From the NCBI GenBank assembly GCA_964423545.1, contig CAYRFV010000123.1:1-15307 (forward strand): a stretch of DNA of 15,307 nucleotides, in the 5' to 3' direction. This stretch comes from JALOOE01 sp964423545. GTDB taxonomy: Bacteria; Chloroflexota; Anaerolineae; CG2-30-64-16. Positions 1 to 7,207 of this stretch are shown here, piece after piece; positions within the stretch are counted from its first letter, which is position 1, and the number at the start of each line of letters is the position of its first letter. Made by a program: the position numbers and the translations under genes. The notes beneath the pieces are model-generated. The model saw only the letters and a list, made by a program, of their open reading frames with translations, was not told the origin of the DNA and did no database searches.

Positions 1-586
1 GCGGATGGTCGAAGAAGCGCCGCGCATTGGCATGCGTGATGGCGATCGGCGTTTCCGAAGCCGCAATCGCTTCCATCGTTGTCCGCGGGCCACAGTGCGA
101 GACATCCACGAGCATCCCCAGCCGGTTCATCTCGTGCACCACGTCCAGACCGAAGCGCGTCAAGCCGGAGTCCTCCGGGGCCTGGCACCCGAACCCGACC
201 CGGTTGGCGAAGTTGTAGGTCAACTGGATGACGCGCACGCCCAGAGCGTGATAGGTCGCCAGCAAGCCCAGGTCGTCTCCGAGGGGCGCGGCATCCTGGA
301 ACCCCAGGATCAGACCGACGCGGCGGCTGGCTTTGGCGGCTGAGATGTCAGCAACCGTGCGAATGGGCATGGCGATGTCGCTGCGCGCCTCCACCAGCCG
401 GCCGAGCGCGGCGATCAGCGCCATCGTCTCGGCAGGAGTGTGCCACGCCGCGACCGTGGCAACGACGGCGGTGACGCCGCCGCAATGCAGCCGTTCGAGC
501 ACACGTTCGTCGGCGAAGTGGCTGGCGTTCAGGCCGTCGATGATGATGCTGCCAGCGTGGAGATGGGCCGGGTCCGTGTCGTTCAT
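1..586 (-). CDS. M19 (membrane/renal dipeptidase) family protein, divergent metal site; 3' end outside window
   Basis: Only the first 195 codons are visible, and the gene continues past the left edge. It starts at ATG 586-584, and its start codon overlaps the RidA stop (ATGA), so the two are probably translationally coupled. Family hallmarks are clear: an IIIDG strand near the N-terminus (residues 14-18), RVIQLTYN at 118-125, DSGLTRFG at 139-146, EMNRLGMLVDVSH at 152-164 and ITHAN at 183-187. His164 and His185 match the two conserved histidines of the second metal site. The usual N-terminal HxD pair is replaced by Leu-Asn-Ala (19-21), and the bridging Glu by Gln97 in GFQ. Canonical M19 enzymes use two zinc ions to cleave dipeptides, often with a D-residue. 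This member belongs to a clade that has lost part of that site, so its reaction is uncertain. No signal peptide is visible. As last gene of the visible operon it probably acts in the cytoplasm on the imported compound or a derivative. Confidence 0.9.
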   Translation of the reverse strand, partial: MNDTDPAHLHAGSIIIDGLNASHFADERVLERLHCGGVTAVVATVAAWHTPAETMALIAALGRLVEARSDIAMPIRTVADISAAKASRRVGLILGFQDAAPLGDDLGLLATYHALGVRVIQLTYNFANRVGFGCQAPEDSGLTRFGLDVVHEMNRLGMLVDVSHCGPRTTMEAIAASETPIAITHANARRFFDHP

Positions 587-981
587 GCGTCGGCCCTCTC
601 GGCTGGCTCCAGGGCCGCCACGGCGTCCACCATGATCAGGCCAAGCGGCAGCGCCGCCTGCACCGGGGTGCGGGCGGGGCGCGGCTCAGGAAAGAAGTCG
701 GCGTAGACAGCGTTGAGCGCGTCGAGATGTCGCCAGTCCGCCAGGAAGACGGTGACCTTGACCACATCGGACAGGCTGCCGCCGGCGGCCTCAACGATGG
801 CTTGCACGTTCCGAAACGCCTGCTGCGCCTGCGCCTCGAACGTCGCGCCGGTCACTTCACCGGTGGCGGGATCGATCGGGCCCTGCGCCGCCACAAAGAG
901 CTGCGCGCCGGTCGCCAGCACGCCCTGCGAATAGGGGCCGCGGGGCGCAGGCGCCCGCTGCGTATGGATCACGGCCTTCAC
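583..981 (-). CDS. RidA/YjgF/YER057c/UK114 family enamine/imine deaminase
   Basis: RidA proteins hydrolyse reactive enamine/imine intermediates, such as 2-aminoacrylate, to keto acid and ammonia in the cytoplasm, usually as a trimer. I start the gene at GTG 981-979, which gives 132 residues, the usual family length. A GAGAAGG ribosome site lies 8 nt upstream. A longer frame back to 1065 only adds residues that overlap the preceding gene. Motifs: GPYSQG with Tyr17, VAAQGPIDPATG at 30-41, and the RTPVQAALP segment, whose Arg104 aligns with the catalytic Arg105 of E. coli RidA. The acidic residue near 119 is Asp where E. coli has Glu. It starts 13 nt after the dehydrogenase stop and overlaps the M19 start by 4 nt. 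The partnership with an imine-handling dehydrogenase suggests that an imine forms in this pathway. Confidence 0.95.
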   Translation of the reverse strand: MKAVIHTQRAPAPRGPYSQGVLATGAQLFVAAQGPIDPATGEVTGATFEAQAQQAFRNVQAIVEAAGGSLSDVVKVTVFLADWRHLDALNAVYADFFPEPRPARTPVQAALPLGLIMVDAVAALEPAERADA

Positions 982-994
982 GTCTGTTGCCTTC

Positions 995-1981
995 TCAGGC
1001 GTCCAGCGCCTGTCCTCTTCCGGCCGTCCGAGCCTTCCGGTAGGCCGCCACTGCGGTCGCCACATCCTGGATCGCCAGGCCGACCGACTTGAAGACCGTG
1101 ATCTCGCGGTCGTCAGTGCGCCCTGGCCGCAGTCCGGCCACGATCTCCCCTAATTGGGCGTGGATGTGCGTCTCAGCGAACACGCCTTCGCGGAGGGGGA
1201 TGATCAGGTCGCCCGCCTCAGCCAGGCAGGCGGCCGTCTGGTCGGTCACGATCCTGGCCCGCGCCATGGTGGCGCTGTCCAGCTCGCGCGCGGCGGCGGC
1301 ATGAGAGCCGATCCCGTTGATATGGACGCCGTCGCGCAGCCAGCGCCCATCGAACAGCGGCTCGTGCGAGGTCGTGGCCGTGACGATCACATCGGCCGCC
1401 TCGACCGCGGCCCGAACATCCCCGCTGGCCTCGATATCGATCCCGAGGCGACCCGACATCTCGGACGCGAAGCGTTCGGCGGCCTCGGGCCGGCAGTCGA
1501 GCACCCAGGCCCTGCGGATGGGCCGCACGGCGCATAGGGCAGCCAGCTGAGCCCGGCCCTGCACGCCCGCGCCGAAGATTGTCGCCGTCGTCGCAGCATC
1601 CCGCGCCAGATACCGGGTCGCAACGCCGCTCGCGGCGCCGGTGCGCAGCGCGGTGAGTGCGGCGGCGTCCATCACCGCCAACAGCTGTCCTGTGCGCGGG
1701 TCAAGGAGCAGCAGGGTGGCCTGGATCGCCGGCAGACCGTGGCGATCGGGGTTGCCCGGGAAGAGGGTCACCAGCTTCAGGCCCAAACCGTCGAGCGTCC
1801 CACCCACGTACGCAGGCATGGCGGCGCCGCCGCCGCCGTGTTTCGGGACGCCGATGCCGACGCGTTGGGGCAGCGCGGCGTCGCCCCGGGCGAGTTGGCG
1901 GAAGGCCTCTTCGACCGCAGTGATTGCCTCGTCCATGGTCAGCAGCGCGCCGACCTCTCGTGCGTTCAGCCAGATCGGCAT
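995..1981 (-). CDS. Ornithine cyclodeaminase/mu-crystallin family NAD(P)-dependent enzyme
   Basis: This 328-residue protein has the full family length. Family members interconvert amino acids and cyclic or linear imines using NAD(P): ornithine cyclodeaminase, ketimine/pyrroline-2-carboxylate reductase, alanine dehydrogenase and related enzymes. The Rossmann loop GAGVQG is at 137-142, the substrate-site Lys69 lies in LKLVTLFPGNP, and Arg113 lies in LTALRTGAAS. Where Pseudomonas ornithine cyclodeaminase has the catalytic Asp228 in a GGDCPGKTE context, this protein reads GIGSHAAAARELD. That argues against true ornithine cyclodeamination and for a reductase/dehydrogenase of the mu-crystallin type (inference from recalled family alignments). 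ATG 1981 lies 4 nt after the preceding hydrolase stop, with an AAGGA ribosome site. It is followed closely by RidA. The exact substrate cannot be read from the sequence. Confidence 0.93.
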   Translation of the reverse strand: MPIWLNAREVGALLTMDEAITAVEEAFRQLARGDAALPQRVGIGVPKHGGGGAAMPAYVGGTLDGLGLKLVTLFPGNPDRHGLPAIQATLLLLDPRTGQLLAVMDAAALTALRTGAASGVATRYLARDAATTATIFGAGVQGRAQLAALCAVRPIRRAWVLDCRPEAAERFASEMSGRLGIDIEASGDVRAAVEAADVIVTATTSHEPLFDGRWLRDGVHINGIGSHAAAARELDSATMARARIVTDQTAACLAEAGDLIIPLREGVFAETHIHAQLGEIVAGLRPGRTDDREITVFKSVGLAIQDVATAVAAYRKARTAGRGQALDA

Positions 1982-1985
1982 CGCA

Positions 1986-2792
1986 TCATCCTTTCAGCCG
2001 GGCATCGAGGAACCGCCCGTAGATCCGCCCGACCTCCCCCGGCTCAGCGAACAGGGCCGAAAGGGAAGGCAGTGTCTCCAGTCGTGCGTCGGGAAGGGCT
2101 GCAGCCAGGCGCTGCGCCAGGGCAAAAGGGTGCAGCGGGTCATTGGGCCACCCGATCACACACGCGGGCGCGAGGAGGGTTCCAGCCTGCACGATGTCGT
2201 CCGTCAGCCAACGGATGCAGGTGCGGCAGGCGGTCGCCAGGCTCTCGGGATCGTGTGATCGGTGCATTTCCGCAATCGTGGCGATGACTCCTGGCGGCGC
2301 GCCCTGCTGTCGCAGGCGTTCGGCGGAGTTACGCAGAAAGCCGTCGATGCCCAGGCGCAAAATCTCGTCGCCCATCTCAGCGACGCCCTGCGCGGCAGGG
2401 TTAGGCGCATCGCTGAGCGCGGGTGCGGTGAGCAGCAGGCCGCGCACGCGTTCGGGCCAGCGCCGGGCGAAGCGCAGTGTGGTCGCTGCGCCCATCGACT
2501 CGCCGCCCACGATGGCTCGATCGATCTCCAGCGCTGCCATCACCGCAAGCATGTCCCCTGCCATCCGGTCCAGGTCATACAGGGCCTCGTCGGTCACGGG
2601 CGTTGACTCACCGTGGCCGCGTTGGTCGTAGATGGCGATTCGATAGCGGTCGGCGAGCGGCGCAAGCTGGCGCCGGCTGCTGTGCCGGTTGCCGGTCAGA
2701 CCGTGCGCAAAGACCAGCCACGGCCCCTCGCCGAAGGTCTCGGCCGCCAGCTCGATGCTATCCGATGGGACCCGAAACGAGCTAACGCGCAC
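1986..2792 (-). CDS. Alpha/beta-hydrolase-fold protein, catalytic His not evident
   Basis: This cytoplasmic alpha/beta hydrolase has 268 residues from GTG 2792. That start has a GGAGAGGAG ribosome site 8 nt upstream and begins just before the first beta strand. The open frame extends to 2966, but that extra N-terminus is an Arg-rich shadow of the GntR gene. GTG 2801 is an alternative. Fold motifs: oxyanion FAHG (28-31), YDQRGHGES (55-63), nucleophile elbow GGESMG with Ser99, and WPNDPLHP with the probable acid Asp218. The C-terminal segment that normally carries the catalytic histidine (a GxGH-like turn before a Pro) reads LPSLSALFAEP (241-251), with no His. His221 is nearby but in the acid loop. 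The protein may be catalytically altered, or may act as an esterase, lactonase or amidase using another His. Its start overlaps the GntR stop by 11 nt. Confidence 0.92.
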   Translation of the reverse strand: MRVSSFRVPSDSIELAAETFGEGPWLVFAHGLTGNRHSSRRQLAPLADRYRIAIYDQRGHGESTPVTDEALYDLDRMAGDMLAVMAALEIDRAIVGGESMGAATTLRFARRWPERVRGLLLTAPALSDAPNPAAQGVAEMGDEILRLGIDGFLRNSAERLRQQGAPPGVIATIAEMHRSHDPESLATACRTCIRWLTDDIVQAGTLLAPACVIGWPNDPLHPFALAQRLAAALPDARLETLPSLSALFAEPGEVGRIYGRFLDARLKG

Positions 2793-3540
2793 TTGCGCCA
2801 CTCCTCTCCTCACCGTGCAGGGCTCGCGCCTTGAGCAAGGCCGCGTTGGCGAGTTGCAGATGCGCTTCCATCGCCTTGCGCGCTCGTACGGCGTCCCGCG
2901 CAGCCACCGCCTCGTACACCGCCCGGTGACTGCGCGGGCTGTCAAGCAGCAGATGGCTGCGGCCATCGGCGCTCAGCCAGGAGCGCATCAGCGCGTGGAT
3001 GCCGGCCGAAATGGCAATGACCAGCTCGTTGTGAGAGGCAGCGGCCAGCGTCTCGTGGAAAGCCGCGTCGGCCTCGGCGTACGCGTCGTACGCACCCCGG
3101 CCAAAGGCCTCTTCCCCCAGGTGGATCAGCCGCGACAACTGCCGCAGTTCCGCTTCGGTGGCATGCGCCGCCGCCAGGGCGGCCAGGCCCGGTTCGAACA
3201 GCTCGCGGAACTCGATCAGCTCCGCGGCCGAGCAGTTGCCGAACACCAGGTAGCGCTGAATCGAATCGGCGACTACGGAATTGGGCATATCGATGACATA
3301 GGTGCCGCTGCCGACCCGCATTTCGACGATACCGCGCTGCTGCAGCAGCCCGAGCGCCTGATGCACCGTAGTCCGGTTGACGCGCAGCTGCGCAGCCAGC
3401 TCACGCTCGGTGGGTAGCTGCGCGCCCGGTCTGAGCTGGTTGGCCGCGATCGACTCCTGCATCTTATCGGCCACCTGCTCGTAGAGCGGCTTGCGGTCGA
3501 TCCGAAGCGACCCGAAGATGTCGTTGCCGCCAGCTGCCAT
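2782..3540 (-). CDS. GntR family transcriptional regulator, FadR subfamily (FCD domain)
   Basis: This 252-residue DNA-binding regulator has an N-terminal winged helix-turn-helix (about 15-85; landmarks PLYEQVADK, GAQLPTERELAAQL, RTTVHQAL and the wing GSGTYV at 78-82). An all-helical FCD ligand domain follows. Asp158, His162, His205 and His227 match the usual metal ligands of the FCD pocket, so it probably senses a carboxylate-like molecule. ATG 3540 lies 22 nt after the ABC permease stop, with GAGGGA upstream, so it is cotranscribed with transporter and enzymes. FadR-type proteins bind short palindromes as dimers. The palindrome at 7186-7200, over the operon's start site, is the best operator candidate in the window. 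Autoregulated repression relieved by the imported substrate or a metabolite is the likely logic (inference). Confidence 0.95.
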   Translation of the reverse strand: MAAGGNDIFGSLRIDRKPLYEQVADKMQESIAANQLRPGAQLPTERELAAQLRVNRTTVHQALGLLQQRGIVEMRVGSGTYVIDMPNSVVADSIQRYLVFGNCSAAELIEFRELFEPGLAALAAAHATEAELRQLSRLIHLGEEAFGRGAYDAYAEADAAFHETLAAASHNELVIAISAGIHALMRSWLSADGRSHLLLDSPRSHRAVYEAVAARDAVRARKAMEAHLQLANAALLKARALHGEERSGASAR

Positions 3541-3562
3541 CGCGTCCCTCGCGTGCCTGCCG

Positions 3563-4390
3563 CTAGTGCTTGACGGCGCCGGCGGTCAGACCGGCGACGA
3601 AGGTGCGCATGGTGAGGAGAAACAGCAGCACCATCGGCACAGAGGCGATAACCGCCGCGGCCATGCCGGCGCCAGGCTCGGGGCGATACATGCCGTCGTT
3701 GAAGAAGATGACGGCGGAGACGGCCGTGCGGGCGGCCGGCGAGTTGGCCACCAGCGTCGGCCAGGCGTAGTCGTTCCAGATCCACCAGATCTGGAAGATC
3801 GCCATCGCGCTCAGGGCGGGAAGCGCCAGCGGCACGCCGACGCGCCAGAACTGCTGCAGCGGACCGGCGCCGTCGACCTTGGCCGCGTCGAACATCTCAG
3901 CCGGCAGCTCGGCGAAGAAGCTGCGCAGCACGAAGATCATCAAGCTCTGATGCGCGCTGTACGGCAGGATCAGGGCCCACAGTGTGTTCTGCAGGCTGAA
4001 CTGAATGATGAGCTGGAACGTGGGGACCAGCAGCACCGTGCCCGGCACGAACAGGATGAGCAGGAAGGCGAAGAAGAGCAGGTCTCGGCCCGGGAATTCG
4101 AAGCGTGCAAAGACGAAAGCCGTCAGCGCCGCCATGGCCAGGCTAGCCGTAATCGACGCCAGCCCGATGACCACATTGTGCCAGAGCGGATCGCGCATGA
4201 ATTTCCACGCCAGGCTGTAGTTCTCGAACGCAAGCGGCAGAGTGATCCCCATCGGATTCGCGCCGAACTGATAGGTATCCTTGAACGAGAGGTTGATCAG
4301 GGTCAGGATCGGCACGAAGGTGATCGCCGCCAGGATCGCCAGCACGGCTGCGATCAGAATCTGCCCGGGATGACGCCGCAGGTCGCTCAC
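3563..4390 (-). CDS. ABC transporter permease, CUT1 (MalG/UgpE-like) family
   Basis: This 275-residue inner-membrane permease has six predicted membrane segments; the first is at about 10-33 and the last at about 245-268. The cytoplasmic EAA loop that docks on the ATPase is intact: ELPAEMFDAAKVDGAGPLQQ begins at 161 and is followed by FWRVGVPLALP. It is the second permease of a heterodimeric carbohydrate-type (CUT1) importer. The start is GTG 4390-4388, preceded by GGGGAG 8 nt upstream. The upstream permease stops 3 nt before this start, so the two subunits are made from one message in near-equal amounts. No ATP-binding subunit is encoded in the window. CUT1 systems often borrow a shared MsmK/UgpC-type ATPase encoded elsewhere, which is the likely case here. 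Confidence 0.96.
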   Translation of the reverse strand: MSDLRRHPGQILIAAVLAILAAITFVPILTLINLSFKDTYQFGANPMGITLPLAFENYSLAWKFMRDPLWHNVVIGLASITASLAMAALTAFVFARFEFPGRDLLFFAFLLILFVPGTVLLVPTFQLIIQFSLQNTLWALILPYSAHQSLMIFVLRSFFAELPAEMFDAAKVDGAGPLQQFWRVGVPLALPALSAMAIFQIWWIWNDYAWPTLVANSPAARTAVSAVIFFNDGMYRPEPGAGMAAAVIASVPMVLLFLLTMRTFVAGLTAGAVKH

Positions 4391-4393
4391 GGC

Positions 4394-5353
4394 TTAGCTC
4401 CCCGATCCGCTCCGCAGCCGCGCTGCCAGGCCGCGCACCAGCACGAGCAGGAAGGTCACAGCGAACAGGACGCTGCCGATCGCCGAGCCGTAGCCGAGGT
4501 CCAGGTCATCGCGCACCGCCCGGTACATTTGCAGGCCGGGCACGAGCGTGCCGGCCGAGCCGGGACCGCCGTTGGTCATGATCAGTGGGGCGTCGAAGGA
4601 ACGGATGTAATAGATGAAGGTCAGCGCCACCAGGACGAGCATCTGGCTGCGGATGAGCGGCAGCTCGACTGCGAAGAAGCGCCGGATCGGGCCGGCGCCG
4701 TCCACCAGCGCCGCGTCCAGCAGTTCGGGGGAGATCGATTGCAGCGCCGCCAGGTACACCAGGAAGCTCAGACCGGCGATCCAGGGAAAGGCCACGAAGA
4801 TGATCGCGCCCAATGCGGTCTGCGGGTCTCCCAGCCACCAGCGCGCGATGCCGCCCAGCCCGACCGCGCGCAGCACGACGTTGAGACCACCGTCCATCCC
4901 GTAGAACCAGCGCCAGACAAAGACAATCACGGTGGCCGGAACGACGATCGGGAGGACGAAGACCATGCGCCACCAGAACTGGCCGGCCTCCGACCGGACA
5001 TGCCTGACGAGCGCAGCGCCCAGGAGCGGCATGGTCAGGACGATGGCGATGTTGGCGATCAGAATCGTCGCCATGTTGCGCCAGGCGGCCAGCGTGATCG
5101 GATCTTCGAACATGCGCTGATAGTTCTCCAGCCCGATCCAGACGGTGCGCTTGATGTCCCAATAGGTGAAGGAGTGGTAGAAGCCTGACGCCATCGGATA
5201 GTAGTAGAAGACCAGGGCGGAGACGAGGCTGGGAAGCAACAGCAGATACAGCGTCCAATTGCGGCGGATGCCTCGCAGCAGCGCCGCGCGGCGACTCAAC
5301 GCAGGCCGCGCCCGGTCGAGGGCCAATCCTCGTTTCTCTGCGCTGATTTCCAT
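4394..5353 (-). CDS. ABC transporter permease, CUT1 (MalF/UgpA-like) family
   Basis: This 319-residue permease has a charged cytoplasmic N-terminus of about 33 residues and then six membrane segments, beginning with WTLYLLLLPSLVSALVFYYYP split over 33-53. The EAA loop begins at Glu210 (ELLDAALVDGAGPIRRFF) and ends in ELP at 230-232. The family motif TNGGPGSAGTL is at 260-270. It pairs with the next gene to form the transmembrane channel for the substrate delivered by the upstream lipoprotein. ATG 5353 was chosen because it is the first Met of the frame and gives normal length; its ribosome site (GGGATGG) is only moderate. An 89-bp gap containing a strong hairpin separates it from the binding-protein gene, which probably lowers its expression relative to that gene. 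Confidence 0.96.
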   Translation of the reverse strand: MEISAEKRGLALDRARPALSRRAALLRGIRRNWTLYLLLLPSLVSALVFYYYPMASGFYHSFTYWDIKRTVWIGLENYQRMFEDPITLAAWRNMATILIANIAIVLTMPLLGAALVRHVRSEAGQFWWRMVFVLPIVVPATVIVFVWRWFYGMDGGLNVVLRAVGLGGIARWWLGDPQTALGAIIFVAFPWIAGLSFLVYLAALQSISPELLDAALVDGAGPIRRFFAVELPLIRSQMLVLVALTFIYYIRSFDAPLIMTNGGPGSAGTLVPGLQMYRAVRDDLDLGYGSAIGSVLFAVTFLLVLVRGLAARLRSGSGS

Positions 5354-5386
5354 GCGACCATCCCGGCGTCAGGAAGACTGCCGGCG

Positions 5387-5428
5387 GCGCCGGTCAGACA
5401 GGGGCGATGGGCCCTGTCTGACCGGCGC
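5387..5428 (-). promoter_or_regulatory. Perfect 17-bp intercistronic stem-loop between binding-protein and permease genes
   Basis: Arms 5387-5403 (GCGCCGGTCAGACAGGG) and 5412-5428 are perfect reverse complements, with an 8-nt loop. The structure lies 14 nt after the binding-protein stop and 33 nt before the permease start. No T-run follows on the minus strand, so a full Rho-independent terminator is unlikely. By analogy with the malE-malF intergenic structure, it probably protects the upstream message from 3'-5' decay and gives excess binding protein over permease. Confidence 0.85.
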
Positions 5429-5442
5429 TCACCGGCCGCGTG

Positions 5443-7137
5443 TCACCACCTATCGGCATTCCATTCGGGATGCTCGCGGATCGCCTTGTCGGCAAGCTGC
5501 TCGGCCAGCCGCTGCCAGGCCGCGAGCGCCTGATCCAGGTTCAGGGTGCCGCCGAGATAGTCCTGGTAGACCTTGGTCTCCTGCACGCTGTTGGCAGGAC
5601 CGAAGGCGTTGTTGATGTCCAGCCCGCTGAAGCGCGTCTTCAGGGCGCCCGGCTCGACATAGCCGCGCCAGCGATCCTGCGCCGTCTTGTCATTCGGGAA
5701 GACTTTCTCGACCGGCGTACCCGGCTCGAAGCAGGGCACCGGCTGCAGGCTGCACCAATACTCGTTCGCCTTGGGGCTGGTGGCATACTGCGCCAGGTCG
5801 AGCAACAGATCGAGCTTGCCCTTGTCGACGGCAGTCTTGGGGATGAAGAGATACTGCCCGCCCGCGCCCGCGCCGGCCGTGCCGTACCGCACCGCGTTGC
5901 CCCCTTCCTTCAGCGGCGGCTGATAGACCGAGCCCCAGGGAAACTTGATGTTGGGATCCGCGCCGACGGTGGAGACGTTGAGCCGCGACAGCCAGCGGAA
6001 CGCCACTTTGCCCTGGACGAAGGGGTCGCCCGGAGGCGGCGGCGCCAGGTGGCCCTCGTGGAAGTACTGCGACATCTCCTTCACCAGCTCGAAGACGGGG
6101 CGCATGTCCTTGGACGACCACTTGCCCTTCTTGATGCACCAGACCGCCTCGATCTGGGAAATCATGCCATCGGCCTTTTCACCCGCCTGGCCGTCGCACG
6201 CCTTGACGATCTCGCCGAGCATCTGATCGCTCCAGATCCCGGTCTGCCAGGTGAAGATGTAGTTCTCGTTGCCGGCCGTCGGCATGTAGAGCGGCTGGAA
6301 CCCGGCAGCCTTGATCTTCTTCAGGGCATCGACGAACTCCGCCCAGGTCTTGGGGAGAGCCTTCACGCCCGCCTTATCCAGGATCTCCTGGTTATACAGC
6401 ATGGCGCCGTCGCCGAGATCGCCCACGAAGGTGTTTGAGACCATCAGCACCTTGTCTTTGAGGGTGACGCCCGGCAGCGCGATCCCGTTCAGGGGGAAGT
6501 CGTCCCGCCAGGTCTTGTTCGTGCTGTACGGGTTAGGCTTGGCGAGGTCGGGGGCAAAGTCGTACTGCAGGTCCACATCCATCTGCGCGGGCGAGGGATA
6601 GAGCATCACCACGCCATCGGCCAGCGTCTTGCTGCGCAGGTTGGTGCCGATATAGCCGAAGATTTCCGTCACCGTGCCGAGCATGGGCTGATACTTGACG
6701 GTGACGCCCGGATGGTTAGCCGCCCACTGCTGGATGAGCTGATGGAAGGAGTAGTTCGGGTGCTTGGGATCGGCGCCGATGTCGCGCCACGTGTTGAGCA
6801 CGATCTCGCCCTTCAGGTTCGAACGGCTGGCAGCCGTGGCGACCGGCGCAGCCGACTTGGCCGCCGGGGCAGCGGTCGCAGCTGGGGCAGCGGTTGCAGC
6901 CGGGGCAGCAGTCGCAGCCGAGGCAGCGGTCGCAGCTGGGGCAGCGGTCGCAGCCGGGGCCTTGGGCGCTTCGGTCGGCTTCGGAGCCTCAGTCGCCTTG
7001 GGAGCCGCAGTCGCCTTGGGGGCTTCAGCCGAAGGCTGAGCTGCGGGAGCCGCTGGCGCGCACGCGGCAAGCGCCAGCATCAGGATGGCCCCGACCAGGG
7101 CCACAGAAACGACGGCACGGAGCGATCTGTTGCGCAT
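5443..7137 (-). CDS. ABC transporter extracellular solute-binding lipoprotein (CUT1, UgpB/COG1653 type)
   Basis: This 564-residue substrate-capture lipoprotein starts at ATG 7137, with GGAGGAG about 8 nt upstream. The frame is open further upstream, but that part crosses the promoter. A signal peptide (MRNRSL, hydrophobic core 9-25) ends in the lipobox LAAC, with Cys26 as the lipidation site. A low-complexity Ala/Pro/Thr/Lys linker of about 70 residues follows (PKATEAPKPTEAPK-like, then repeated APAATA units). The binding domain begins near GEIVLNTWRD and shows typical family features: LYNQEILDKAGV, PKTWAEFVDALKKIKAAG, and FVQGKVAFRW in the C-terminal half. Two nearby Cys (EYWCSLQPVPC) could form a disulfide. 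It is the first gene of the operon. The linker length and style resemble surface lipoproteins of Chloroflexota. Substrate unknown: the fold is carbohydrate-type, but the downstream enzymes point to a nitrogen compound. Confidence 0.96.
   Translation of the reverse strand: MRNRSLRAVVSVALVGAILMLALAACAPAAPAAQPSAEAPKATAAPKATEAPKPTEAPKAPAATAAPAATAASAATAAPAATAAPAATAAPAAKSAAPVATAASRSNLKGEIVLNTWRDIGADPKHPNYSFHQLIQQWAANHPGVTVKYQPMLGTVTEIFGYIGTNLRSKTLADGVVMLYPSPAQMDVDLQYDFAPDLAKPNPYSTNKTWRDDFPLNGIALPGVTLKDKVLMVSNTFVGDLGDGAMLYNQEILDKAGVKALPKTWAEFVDALKKIKAAGFQPLYMPTAGNENYIFTWQTGIWSDQMLGEIVKACDGQAGEKADGMISQIEAVWCIKKGKWSSKDMRPVFELVKEMSQYFHEGHLAPPPPGDPFVQGKVAFRWLSRLNVSTVGADPNIKFPWGSVYQPPLKEGGNAVRYGTAGAGAGGQYLFIPKTAVDKGKLDLLLDLAQYATSPKANEYWCSLQPVPCFEPGTPVEKVFPNDKTAQDRWRGYVEPGALKTRFSGLDINNAFGPANSVQETKVYQDYLGGTLNLDQALAAWQRLAEQLADKAIREHPEWNADRW
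6861..6961 (-). repeat. 18-bp imperfect tandem repeat, about 5.5 copies, in the lipoprotein linker
   Basis: On the plus strand the unit is GCAGCTGGGGCAGCGGTC, with full copies at 6878-6895, 6896-6913, 6914-6931 and 6932-6949 and partial copies on both sides. Units differ at one or two positions. Each unit encodes six residues of the APAATA type on the minus strand. The repeat forms the flexible tether between the lipidated Cys and the ligand-binding domain. Copy number is likely to vary between strains by slippage without breaking the frame. Confidence 0.9.
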
Positions 7138-7185
7138 GGTGCATCTCCTCCCAGGTGAGTCCGGCCTCGCCCGGCTCATTGAATG

Positions 7186-7200
7186 ATTGGCTGAGCCAAT
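7186..7200. promoter_or_regulatory. Candidate operator: 15-bp palindrome at the operon transcription start
   Basis: ATTGGCTGAGCCAAT is two perfect 7-bp arms around one central base. Its TTGG...CCAA layout resembles FadR-type GntR sites. It lies at about +2 to +16 relative to the start predicted from the TTGACA/TAGACT promoter, where a bound repressor would block initiation or early elongation. The operon encodes a FadR-type GntR regulator. A smaller palindrome, TCATTGAATGA (7176-7186), abuts it and could be a second contact or an RNA hairpin. Confidence 0.65.
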
Positions 7201-7207
7201 AGCGCGG

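Noticed and set aside
2793..2966. N-terminal extension of the alpha/beta hydrolase frame
   Set aside because: The added residues are Arg/Cys-rich, lie within the GntR coding sequence and have no family similarity. GTG 2792 has a good ribosome site.
3491..5188. A 565-codon plus-strand open frame opposite the two permease genes
   Set aside because: Its product is rich in Gln, His, Arg, Asp and Gly with no domain. It is an antisense shadow of GC-rich membrane-protein genes, whose motifs are unmistakable on the minus strand.
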